Positions 8,203 through 15,412 of a stretch of 64,000 nucleotides of DNA are shown here, piece by piece; within the stretch, counting starts at the first letter, position 1; every line of letters begins with the position of its first letter. Source of the stretch: CAVYHJ01 sp963768165 [NCBI: uncultured bacterium] (lineage in GTDB: Bacteria; UBP4; UBA4092). A model generated the notes under the pieces. That model saw only the letters and a list, made by a program, of their open reading frames with translations. It made no database searches and was not told the origin of the DNA. A program made the position numbers and the translations under genes. Where the stretch lies: positions 1,116,001 through 1,180,000 of the forward strand of contig CAVYHJ010000002.1 in NCBI GenBank assembly GCA_963768165.1, read 5' to 3'.

Positions 8203-9921
8203 ATGCTAAATGAAGTGACTGTTGAATACTTTAAAAGATTTCAAAAAGAGTCGTTTGATATTTCTGGAAATATTGTTTTAGCTGGTCCCAATAATATTGG
8301 GAAAACGACAGTAATCCAAGCCATTGCAGTATGGAATTTAGCCTTACAGAAGTGGATAGCAGATCGTGGTCCAGAATCGGGTTCAAAAGCGAAAAAATAT
8401 ACGGGTGTTGGAATCACCAGAAAAGATTTTACTGCAATACCATTACGTGAAATGAATTTATTATGGAATAATTGCTCTACTGCACTTTCAAGAGGCGAAT
8501 TACAAGAAAAACAAAAACTTGGGACACCTCGTATTCTAAAGATAAGATTAGCCGGAAATAAAGACGCTGCACCTTGGAAAGTTTGCTTTGAATTTACTTA
8601 TCGATTTCCCGAATTAATTTCTGCTAAGCCTTCAGCCGATACAGATAAAAGCCAAATTAATTTGTTAAAAAATGATTTAAGGGTTGTACATGTGCCTCCA
8701 TTTTCCGGGATTGGTGCAGAAGAAACTCGCTACGATAAACCATATCAAGATCATCTTATTGGACAAGGTAAGCCGGGTGATATTCTCCGAAACTTATTAG
8801 TCGAAGTATTTGAAGGCAAGGAAAACCAATGGGAAAAGTTATGTAATGATATTGAAGAAATATTTAATATGAAATTATTACCGCCGGTTTATGTAGGGCG
8901 ACCTTTTATTGTATGTGAATATCAATCTTTAAATAAGACAGGCGATCGTGAAAGAAGTTCTACAAAACTAGATATTGCTTCAGCTGGTAGCGGCATGCTT
9001 CAAGTCCTTATGTTACTTGGTTTTTTTTATGCTAGACCAGCAACAATTTTATTACTTGACGAACCGGATGCTCATTTACATGTTATTTTACAGAAACAAG
9101 TATACGATAGGTTAAGGAATGTTGCAGATCGAAATAATTGCCAGTTAATTATTGCTACACATTCAGAAGTTATTGTTGAGAGCACTTCACCAAATCAAAT
9201 CATATCTTTTTTTAGGCACCCTCATAGATTACTTGAAGATACTGAAAAAGATCAGGTTCGTGAGGCTTTGAAAAGATTGACTAGTTTAGATATTCTTTTA
9301 GCAGAGCAGTCTCCGGGTGTATTGTATGTTGAAGGAGAAACAGATTTGAATTTACTTCGGGAATGGTCTCGTATACTAAAACATCCAACTTGGGATTTTC
9401 TTTCTAAAAATCTATTCTGGCATGATAATAGAGGTGGGCATCCACGAGAATCACGTGCGCATTTCTTTGCGCTTAAATCTGTAAGACCTAATTTAAAAGG
9501 TATACTTCTTCTCGACGGTGACAATCGAAAATTACCGGATCGTGAAATATCTACTGAAGGGCTTAAAATCATCCGATGGAAACGTTATGAAAGTGAAAAC
9601 TATTTGATTCATCCTAAGGTTCTTTCTCGTTTTGTGCAATCAAAAACATTTGAATTGTTTGCTGAAGAACGGATGAAACAGGGATTAGATTACCTAAAAG
9701 ATCAATTACCGCCTGCTGTATTTAACAATCCTTTAGAAGAACATGATTATCTAAACGTAACGCCTGCAAGTAAAACTCTTTTACCGGTTTTTTTGAAAGC
9801 AGTAGATATTCCCTTAACAAAAAATGAATATTATCAAATAGCCGCTCAGATGAAAATAGAAGAAATCCCAGATGAAGTTGGAGAAAAATTAGACATTATT
9901 AAAGATACTTTTGAATCTTGA
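8203..9921 (+). CDS. OLD-family ATP-dependent nuclease (AAA ATPase with Toprim domain)
   Basis: 572 residues. The N-terminal ABC/SMC-type ATPase has Walker A G-P-N-N-I-G-K-T at residues 28-35, an S-A-G-S-G signature-like stretch, Walker B L-L-L-D-E-P-D-A-H-L-H and the H-loop I-I-A-T-H-S. A Toprim domain follows: V-E-G-E-T-D (acidic Glu) and L-L-L-D-G-D-N (D-x-D), which bind the metals for DNA cleavage. This is the OLD overcoming-lysogenization-defect plan. Gabija GajA has the same plan but is paired with a UvrD-like GajB, and no helicase gene is adjacent here. It fits a stand-alone class 1 OLD enzyme, possibly for phage defence. Only a weak GGG lies before the ATG. AT-rich codon use suggests transfer. 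Confidence 0.85.
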   Translation: MLNEVTVEYFKRFQKESFDISGNIVLAGPNNIGKTTVIQAIAVWNLALQKWIADRGPESGSKAKKYTGVGITRKDFTAIPLREMNLLWNNCSTALSRGELQEKQKLGTPRILKIRLAGNKDAAPWKVCFEFTYRFPELISAKPSADTDKSQINLLKNDLRVVHVPPFSGIGAEETRYDKPYQDHLIGQGKPGDILRNLLVEVFEGKENQWEKLCNDIEEIFNMKLLPPVYVGRPFIVCEYQSLNKTGDRERSSTKLDIASAGSGMLQVLMLLGFFYARPATILLLDEPDAHLHVILQKQVYDRLRNVADRNNCQLIIATHSEVIVESTSPNQIISFFRHPHRLLEDTEKDQVREALKRLTSLDILLAEQSPGVLYVEGETDLNLLREWSRILKHPTWDFLSKNLFWHDNRGGHPRESRAHFFALKSVRPNLKGILLLDGDNRKLPDREISTEGLKIIRWKRYESENYLIHPKVLSRFVQSKTFELFAEERMKQGLDYLKDQLPPAVFNNPLEEHDYLNVTPASKTLLPVFLKAVDIPLTKNEYYQIAAQMKIEEIPDEVGEKLDIIKDTFES

Positions 9922-10088
9922 TTTTTAAAGCACTCCGATTTTATCTCTGCGATACTTCCCAAAGCCATCAGCTATTAGTTTTTAGTAAATGCTTAAATTT
10001 GAATCCTCTAGTCAAGATAGGGAATAGTAAAATATAATTTTCCTTCTGCAATTCTCACCTTCCAACATTTTATGTTTTAATAACAGGT

Positions 10089-10505
10089 ATGAAAAAGAAA
10101 AATAAAATCGTTGGTGGGAGTTATGTTTTGGTGATTGAAGTAAAACGGTAAACGCGGGTGAGAGTTGGGAGGATGGGGGAGTGGGTCTTTCCGAAGGGGT
10201 TTTATAGTTATGCGGGGAGTGCGATGAGGGGGTTGGAGAAAAGAGTGCGGAGACATTGTTCAAAAAGGAAAAAGTTGCATTGGCATATAGATTATTTATT
10301 AGCGGGACGTGGCGTCCGAATTCGCAAGGTGTTGACCTATCCGAGCCGGTATAAAAACGAGTGCCGGATTAATCAGGGATTGAAAAAGTCCGGTGAAGCG
10401 CAAGTCTTGATACCGGGATTTGGGTCATCGGATTGCAGGTCGGGATGTGGAAGTCATTTGTTGTATTGGGGGAAAAGAGTTATCCACAACTTATTACACC
10501 TGTAA
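10089..10505 (+). pseudogene. DUF123 (GIY-YIG-like) protein gene with an in-frame TAA
   Basis: The DUF123 core is clear: V-G-R-M-G-E-W-V-F-P-K-G-F-Y-S-Y-A-G-S-A-M, then H-W-H-I-D-Y-L-L, and Cys residues near the C-terminus. The family normally begins with a strand such as Y-V-L-V-I-E-x just before R-x-G-R-x-G. Exactly that is encoded from an ATG at 10089 (M-K-K-K-N-K-I-V-G-G-S-Y-V-L-V-I-E-V-K-R), but a TAA at 10149-10151 interrupts the same frame. A GTG at 10158 could start a protein lacking the first strand, but has no ribosome binding site. I therefore read this as a nonsense-mutated gene, or a base error. Family members are small nuclease-like proteins sometimes fused to endonuclease III. 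Confidence 0.7.
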
Positions 10506-10528
10506 AAATATTCCACAAAAATGTTTGG

Positions 10529-10556
10529 AAAACTTTCTACAATTGTAGAAAGTTTT
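10529..10556 (+). terminator. Perfect 12-bp hairpin after the DUF123 gene
   Basis: AAAACTTTCTAC and GTAGAAAGTTTT pair around a 4-nt AATT loop 23 bp after the DUF123 stop. The 3' arm ends in TTTT, and because the arms are complementary it could work in both directions. Confidence 0.55.
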
Positions 10557-10623
10557 ATCTTCAATAAAATCAATCCTTTTTCAAAAGTGGTATGGACACT
10601 GTCCGCACTTTTCTTACATTTTT

Positions 10624-10640
10624 GGGTAGTGGTACAGTTT
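10624..10640 (+). repeat. Left terminal inverted repeat of the IS1-like element
   Basis: 17 bases starting GGGTAGTGG, an exact inverse match to 13366-13382. It is preceded directly by ATTTTT (10618-10623). Confidence 0.85.
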
Positions 10641-10643
10641 GAC

Positions 10644-10672
10644 TTGACAAATAGAAAAGTTTCGCCTATATT
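10644..10672 (+). promoter_or_regulatory. Sigma70-type promoter at the left end of the IS1-like element
   Basis: TTGACA at 10644-10649 and TATATT at 10667-10672, spacing 17 bp, starting 3 bp after the left inverted repeat. It would drive the passenger genes from a start near 10679, giving a leader of about 30 nt before the GTG at 10711. Confidence 0.65.
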
Positions 10673-10710
10673 CACCATATTCAAGAAATTCAATTCCAAA
10701 GAGTATTATT

Positions 10711-11841
10711 GTGAATTTACAAACCCGTGTTGATTTATACAATCAATTAGAGGATGAGCGTAAACATCCTTTAATAGTTTATGTGACTTCTCAAAGAAAT
10801 GGAGCCCCCGGCTTTATGTCGGCGGATACCCCAGATGAATTAATTGACCAAATTGAGTGTATTTCTTCATCGGAAAAGGAAATTGATTTACTCATTGAGT
10901 CAAAAGGTGGGGATGGTTTAGTTGCATGGAGAGTTATATCTTTTCTTAGAGACCGTTTCAATAAAGTTAATATAATTGTCCCTCATGCTGCGTATAGTGC
11001 AGCGACAATGCTTGCATTAGGTGGCGATACAATCCTAATGGGTAAATATGGGATTCTTGGTCCAACTGACCCGCAAATACAGCTGGTTCAAAAGGATGGA
11101 ACAATACAAAATTTTGGTTATGAAGATATTACTGCATTTTTGGAATTTGTAAAAAAAGATGCTGGCTTGACAGAGCAAGCTCATATTGATAGTGCATTTA
11201 AAACCTTGTGTGGTAATGTAGAACCATTAGTATTGGGTGGTGCAAGCAGGGCTTCATCTTTATCAATTAGTATCGGTGAAAAATTGCTTTTAATGCACAT
11301 GACGGAGCCCGAACAAAAGGCAAAAGCGGCTGAAATATCGAGAAAATTAAATAAGAATTTCTTTAGTCATGGACATTCATTGGATAGAAAAGAAGCAAGA
11401 GATATAGGGTTGAAAATAGAAATACCGAAACCAAAAGTCGAGGATATTATTTGGAAAATACATCAAAGTTTTGAAAAGGAATTAGAGGGTCGTAAACCTT
11501 TTAATCCTATTTCAGAATTTCTTTCAGACCCTGGAGCGGGTGCATATACAGCATCTCCACCACCAATTACTATTCCTCCACAACTTAATCAACAAATGGT
11601 GATGCAGGTAATAGAGCAATATATACAGGCTCAAATGAATGCAACAACTCCAAATGTTATAAGGGAAATAAAGCACGCCTTTGTTGAAAGCAATCGTTTG
11701 GCTACAGTTTTTATTGCTAAATATAAAATTATATGCATGAGAACGGCAGATATGAAATTTATGGGGAATTGTATAAAGCTGGATGAATACTGGAAAAACA
11801 TTGAAATTCCGAAAATTGAAAAAAGTGATACCGTTAAATAA
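10711..11841 (+). CDS. Serine dehydrogenase proteinase-family (ClpP/crotonase fold) passenger protein
   Basis: 376 residues from a GTG start. The first 230 residues resemble the SDH/SppA-like serine protease family. A glycine-rich oxyanion segment E-S-K-G-G-D-G lies at residues 63-69; the likely nucleophile is Ser96 in P-H-A-A-Y-S-A-A-T-M; the L-G-P-T-D-P-Q stretch at 116-122 is typical of the family. No signal peptide, so it should act in the cytoplasm, unlike SppA. The last ~120 residues (proline-rich, then helical) are not a domain I know. It is the first gene of the IS1-like element behind a good promoter. Its target is unknown, and a link to transposition or host takeover is only inference. 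Confidence 0.75.
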   Translation: MNLQTRVDLYNQLEDERKHPLIVYVTSQRNGAPGFMSADTPDELIDQIECISSSEKEIDLLIESKGGDGLVAWRVISFLRDRFNKVNIIVPHAAYSAATMLALGGDTILMGKYGILGPTDPQIQLVQKDGTIQNFGYEDITAFLEFVKKDAGLTEQAHIDSAFKTLCGNVEPLVLGGASRASSLSISIGEKLLLMHMTEPEQKAKAAEISRKLNKNFFSHGHSLDRKEARDIGLKIEIPKPKVEDIIWKIHQSFEKELEGRKPFNPISEFLSDPGAGAYTASPPPITIPPQLNQQMVMQVIEQYIQAQMNATTPNVIREIKHAFVESNRLATVFIAKYKIICMRTADMKFMGNCIKLDEYWKNIEIPKIEKSDTVK

Positions 11842-11862
11842 TTACTTTAAAAAATACTTAGA

Positions 11863-12078
11863 ATGGAGTATACTATAGGTATGGTTACAAATAATAACAA
11901 TTCAAGATATTTCGCTTCTCCCTATGTGATAGATATGCCGAATAAATTTCAAGGGAAAGTTTTTAAATCAGATTTGATCGAATCAAAGCAAGAAATGTTT
12001 AAAGGTTCTGAGTTGCAATTTGATAATAATAAAGCGAGAAATATTTCTTCACTCATTCCTTGCCAACCAAAGAAATAA
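11863..12078 (+). CDS. Small protein of unknown function inside the IS1-like element
   Basis: 71 residues from the ATG at 11863, or 65 from the ATG at 11881. The GGAG at 11865 lies too far before 11881 to settle the choice. It is polar and Asn-rich with no membrane helix and no known motif. It follows the protease-fold gene by 21 bp on the same strand and the pair was probably transcribed together. It could be a substrate, partner or inhibitor of that protein; nothing in the sequence decides this. I am unsure that it is translated. Confidence 0.45.
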   Translation: MEYTIGMVTNNNNSRYFASPYVIDMPNKFQGKVFKSDLIESKQEMFKGSELQFDNNKARNISSLIPCQPKK

Positions 12079-12087
12079 TTTTTTTGC

Positions 12088-12116
12088 TTGACATATTAGT
12101 AGTTATAACATATAAT
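12088..12116 (+). promoter_or_regulatory. Consensus sigma70 promoter for a leaderless gene
   Basis: TTGACA at 12088-12093 and TATAAT at 12111-12116 with an ideal 17-bp spacer. Transcription should start near 12123, the A of the ATG of the HTH gene, so the mRNA would have no leader. Confidence 0.75.
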
Positions 12117-12122
12117 ATTTAT

Positions 12123-12314
12123 ATGAGTAAAATAAAGTATTTGAATGTAGCTAATAGCGCGGATTATCTTACGGTTGACGAAGTATCAACTGAAACAAAT
12201 CTTAGACCGGAGACCATAAGAAATTATTTGAATCTTGATAGGCTTACTACTTATAAATTCAAAACCCTTACCCTTATAAGTAGGGAAGAAATAGAAAAAT
12301 TAGAGAAAAAATAG
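12123..12314 (+). CDS. Small helix-turn-helix (MerR/excisionase-like) protein
   Basis: 63 residues. The part Y-L-T-V-D-E-V-S-T-E-T-N-L-R-P-E-T-I-R-N-Y looks like the winged-HTH of excisionase/MerR-type DNA-binding proteins, followed by an I-S-R-E-E-I-E-K-L-like end. I choose ATG 12123 over the TTG-like extension at 12060 because a consensus promoter places the transcript start at 12123. It lies between the passenger genes and the transposase and may control transposase expression or bind the element ends. Assigned by pattern only. Confidence 0.6.
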   Translation: MSKIKYLNVANSADYLTVDEVSTETNLRPETIRNYLNLDRLTTYKFKTLTLISREEIEKLEKK

Positions 12315-12507
12315 AAGGAGTTTTTTTTGCCCATGAATATTATAATTTATAATATATCACAAAGTAGAGCACCACCAAATAAAAAAGCCTTTACAGTGCT
12401 TGAACACCGCAAAGGCTAGTAACTCTTAGTAAGTCCGAAGGACTAACCAAAAGTAGACCACTTTCAGGATAAGTCCTTCGAGGAAAAAAGTCAATACCGG
12501 AGGATTT
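12315..12507 (+). ncRNA. Structured leader region upstream of the IS1-like transposase (candidate)
   Basis: 193 bp without a gene but rich in inverted repeats. A 13-bp imperfect hairpin pairs AGCCTTTACAGTG with CACCGCAAAGGCT (about 12390-12418), and AGTCC/GGACT encloses GAA at about 12432-12444. A later AAGTCCTTCGAGG (about 12472-12484) can compete for the same GGACT sequence. This could be an attenuator-like control or a separate RNA. No promoter of its own is obvious. The transposase ribosome binding site (CGGAGGA) follows. Confidence 0.35.
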
Positions 12508-13332
12508 ATGAACATATTATCAAAGGAACAAAAAATACAAGCAATCAATGCACTATGTCAAGGAATGAGTTTAAGAGCGGTTACACGATTAGTAGGCGTA
12601 CATCGGACTACAGTAATGAAATTGATGGTAAGGGTAGGGCAACACTGCGAAGATTTAATGGTTCAGCACATGAAAAGCCTTGACTGTCAACGATTAGAAG
12701 TGGACGAAATATGGAGTTTTTGCGGTAAAAAAAGATTGCATTTAACACCCGAAGAAAGACTTAACCCGAACGTGGGAGACCAGTATATATTTTATGCCAT
12801 TGACCCGATAACAAAAATCATACCCGCTTTCTTAATCGGCAAAAGAACAAGGGAAAATGCTTTTGAGTTTATGGTAAGACTGAAAAGCTCTCTCAATGGT
12901 TGTCGTCCGCAAATATCCACTGACGATTTTAATTCTTACCCTGATGCCATTTCTTCGGTATTTCGTTCTAATGTGGATTATGGACAAATCACTAAAAAAT
13001 ATGGTCAAGAGGATTCTGGACGTGGTCGGTATTCTCCACCATGTGTCATCGGCACAAAGAAAGAGGTTATATCAGGAAATCCTAACCGTCGGCATATATG
13101 CACTTCGATAATTGAGCGTAGCAATCTAACTATCAGGACGCTCCAGAATCGCTTTACAAGGCTATCAATAGGGTTTAGTCGTAAACTGGATAATATGAAG
13201 GCTTCCGTAGCCATTCATTTCGCCTATTATAATTTTTGTTGGATTCATAGGACGATAGGAACTACACCTGCTGTAAGACACGGTTTAACTGATAAGGTTT
13301 GGAGTATTGCAGACTTGATAGGAGATTGCTAA
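12508..13332 (+). CDS. IS1-family transposase
   Basis: 274 residues in one continuous frame, so no IS1-style frameshift is needed. The N-terminal HTH is around M-S-L-R-A-V-T-R-L-V-G-V-H-R-T-T-V. The DDE catalytic core shows V-D-E-I-W-S-F (first Asp), S-T-D-D-F-N-S-Y (second Asp) and I-I-E-R-S-N-L-T-I-R (Glu), followed by the H-F-A-Y-Y-N-F-C-W-I-H-R end common in these enzymes. It cuts and joins the element ends. CGGAGGA precedes the ATG. All key residues are present, so it looks active. Confidence 0.85.
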   Translation: MNILSKEQKIQAINALCQGMSLRAVTRLVGVHRTTVMKLMVRVGQHCEDLMVQHMKSLDCQRLEVDEIWSFCGKKRLHLTPEERLNPNVGDQYIFYAIDPITKIIPAFLIGKRTRENAFEFMVRLKSSLNGCRPQISTDDFNSYPDAISSVFRSNVDYGQITKKYGQEDSGRGRYSPPCVIGTKKEVISGNPNRRHICTSIIERSNLTIRTLQNRFTRLSIGFSRKLDNMKASVAIHFAYYNFCWIHRTIGTTPAVRHGLTDKVWSIADLIGDC

Positions 13333-13365
13333 ACTTGGCACATATTATGCGTATGCCATTATTTG

Positions 13366-13382
13366 AAACTGTACCACTACCC
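13366..13382 (-). repeat. Right terminal inverted repeat of the IS1-like element
   Basis: Exact reverse complement of 10624-10640, followed directly by ATTTTT (13383-13388), which repeats the left flank. Confidence 0.85.
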
Positions 13383-13395
13383 ATTTTTGTCGGTT

Positions 13396-13428
13396 TTCAA
13401 AGTCGCACAGGACGACTTTGAAATTTTT
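13396..13428 (+). terminator. Rho-independent terminator right of the IS1-like element
   Basis: Perfect 10-bp stem TTCAAAGTCG/CGACTTTGAA with a 7-nt loop, then ATTTTT. It is placed to end rightward transcription leaving the element. Confidence 0.75.
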
Positions 13429-13588
13429 ACCCAATAGAAATAATCTATCTCCCATAAAATCAATGATTTAATAAATTATCACTAATAGTTGAGGAATTCT
13501 CGCATTTGCCAGTAGGAGTGGAGTTGAAAATAACAATTCCAGTCCTCCCCCGGTTTGTCATGTCTTAAAATATTTGGAAAAAATAGTG

Positions 13589-15118
13589 TTAGGCAGAGGG
13601 GCGGTAGGGTGCATGGAGACCCAAATCCATCATTTTGACAGGGAGGTCAGGAATCCGGCTTAAGGCTCGTTTTCGGAATGGACTGTAAAACAATTTCATT
13701 AAATCCGTAATCTTCATGAATCTACTAAAGGTGCGAAGAAGACGGAAGGTCTGAATCGGACGGAAGAAAAAGCGCTGAAAGAATAATAATCCATATCCCT
13801 TCATACGAATACTATTGAGTTTCTCACTCGGCAAAATGGTTGGGTCAATATCCGAGCACTTGAACCATTTATTCCAATCTTTCGCATCGTCAATGATTCC
13901 CCGATTGACATATTCCTTCCACAACGGCGTACCCCTGTAGGCGCACAAGCGATTAAAGCCAAAGGTATCCAATTTGAGCCGGGCGGCAAACCGGAAACTC
14001 TCCATAATTTCCTGCTCGGATTCATCGGGAGAACCAATCAGGAAAAATCCATGCACCCGTTCAATCCCCTGCTTTTTCGCTTCCTTGACGGCATTTTCAA
14101 TTTGCGCGAGGGTTTGATGTTTTTTCAGGCGGTCGAGTGTCTTCTGCGAACCGGATTCAATTCCAAACATAAGTAAAGCGCAGTTTGCCTTGCTCATATT
14201 CGATAATTGGTCAACCGCAATAGAATCCACCCGGCCTTCGCAACCCCATTTGAATTTAAGTTTACGTTCGATGATACCGTTGCAAATATCGGAGATTCGT
14301 TTGCGTTTCAGAAGGAAATGGTCGTCGGTCAGATAGATGGTACGAAAACCCATATCGCTCAATTCCTGCATTTCACCCAAGACATGTTCCGGTGAACGGC
14401 TGCGCCATTTGGATGCGGAAAGAGACGGAATATCACAATAGACGCACGGGTAGGGACAACCCCGCGAGGTTTGCATGGTACAAAATTTATCCAGAGAAAG
14501 AACCGCGGGTACATCCAAAGGAAGCGATTCGATAAAATCAATCGGAAGACTGGTGCGGTCGGGATAAGGGAATTGGTCGAGGTCCCATTGCAGGGGACGC
14601 GGGGCATTCTCGACAATTTTATCGCCATCCCGCCAGACAAGACCCAACACATTGCCGGGAGTTTTGAGGTTGTTTAAATAATCCGGGAGAAGTTCTTCGC
14701 CCTCGCCTACTCCGACAGAATCAATATCTAGACAATCCAATAAAATATGGTCAGAATTCATGGTCGCAAAGGGACCTCCGACAATGATGGGAATATTGGG
14801 AACTGCCGTTTTCAATTGTTTGGACATTTCTTTAGTATTGGGATAGGTGGTGGTGGAAAGAAAAGAAAGAGCAATGAGATCGGGATTCTCTTCCCGTGCG
14901 GCTTGAACGATATCCTGTATTTTCATCTGCGGGTGACAGGTATCGAACATGTGTACTTGATGACCCTTTTGCCTTAGGACTGGGGCGATAGTCTGGATGC
15001 CTAAGGGCGGAAACCCCATGACTTTAACTCGATTACCGCCGGTATTTTCTTGGTTAAGTCTTTCGGGAAGAAGTTGGTAATAGTTCTCGTCTTCGACGTA
15101 GATTAAAAATACCTTCAT
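13589..15118 (-). CDS. B12-binding domain radical SAM protein
   Basis: 509 residues from the ATG at 15118, chosen over an in-frame start at 15172 because GAGGTG stands upstream and the protein then begins with the M-K-V-F-L-I-Y strand of the cobalamin-binding fold. Residues 1-150 form a B12-binding Rossmann-like domain. Cys221, Cys225 and Cys228 (C-P-Y-P-C-V-Y-C) bind the 4Fe-4S cluster that cleaves SAM. The C-terminal part is helical. Related proteins (BchE-like class) do methylations, ring formation or unknown chemistry. The substrate cannot be told. It is flanked by unrelated genes and is probably a single-gene unit. Confidence 0.88.
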   Translation of the reverse strand: MKVFLIYVEDENYYQLLPERLNQENTGGNRVKVMGFPPLGIQTIAPVLRQKGHQVHMFDTCHPQMKIQDIVQAAREENPDLIALSFLSTTTYPNTKEMSKQLKTAVPNIPIIVGGPFATMNSDHILLDCLDIDSVGVGEGEELLPDYLNNLKTPGNVLGLVWRDGDKIVENAPRPLQWDLDQFPYPDRTSLPIDFIESLPLDVPAVLSLDKFCTMQTSRGCPYPCVYCDIPSLSASKWRSRSPEHVLGEMQELSDMGFRTIYLTDDHFLLKRKRISDICNGIIERKLKFKWGCEGRVDSIAVDQLSNMSKANCALLMFGIESGSQKTLDRLKKHQTLAQIENAVKEAKKQGIERVHGFFLIGSPDESEQEIMESFRFAARLKLDTFGFNRLCAYRGTPLWKEYVNRGIIDDAKDWNKWFKCSDIDPTILPSEKLNSIRMKGYGLLFFQRFFFRPIQTFRLLRTFSRFMKITDLMKLFYSPFRKRALSRIPDLPVKMMDLGLHAPYRPSA

Positions 15119-15378
15119 ATCGGGCACCTCGCTACTTAGATATATCACCCAAAAGCTAAAAGCGAAATGCACTCTTTCTACTTTGAGTGAGAATTATTTT
15201 TCCTTTCTGGAACAGTCCAGTCAAGTCAGTGTAGAAAGCACCCGAGAGAACTACTATAAATTATAACATGGTTAACTAAATTACGACACAATTATTTTAA
15301 GTCCGATCTTAATTAAAGTAAGGGATCAAGTTTTCGTATTTTAGGTTGGTTTGTAGGGGATTGAGGCATCAAGCCTGT

Positions 15379-15412
15379 TTGTTCGTCATTCTCAACTTGG
15401 TTGAGAATCCAG
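15379..15412. repeat. Dispersed hairpin repeat (GGATTCTC family)
   Basis: CATTCTCAAC...GTTGAGAATCCAG forms a short hairpin. Relatives occur at 18281-18310, 18336-18369, 18426-18455 and 44530-44560, always between genes, with a conserved CTGGATTC(T/C) edge and varying stems. Confidence 0.6.

Larger units (their letters stand above)
10624..13382 (+). mobile_element. IS1-like element with passenger genes (2759 bp)
   Basis: Bounded by exact 17-bp inverted repeats (10624-10640 and 13366-13382), with a 6-bp ATTTTT on both outer flanks that is a likely target-site duplication. It encodes an IS1-type transposase near the right end. Left of that are three genes that ordinary IS1 elements lack: a serine-protease-fold protein (10711), a small unknown (11863) and a small HTH protein (12123). 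All four genes point the same way. The element lies between the DUF123 terminator hairpin and a second terminator at 13396. Both ends and all frames look intact, so it may be active. Confidence 0.8.

Noticed and set aside
10490-10498. Perfect DnaA box TTATCCACA as an origin signal
   Set aside because: Only a single box was seen, inside the coding end of the DUF123 gene, with no neighbours; one 9-mer of this kind is expected by chance in 64 kb.
8203-10505. A two-gene Gabija system (GajA with the next gene as partner)
   Set aside because: The following gene is a DUF123 protein, not a UvrD-like helicase, so only the OLD-type nuclease can be claimed.
13080-13330. Group II intron or CRISPR array near the IS1-like element
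   Set aside because: No reverse transcriptase, no domain V-like hairpin, and no regularly spaced direct repeats anywhere in the window.
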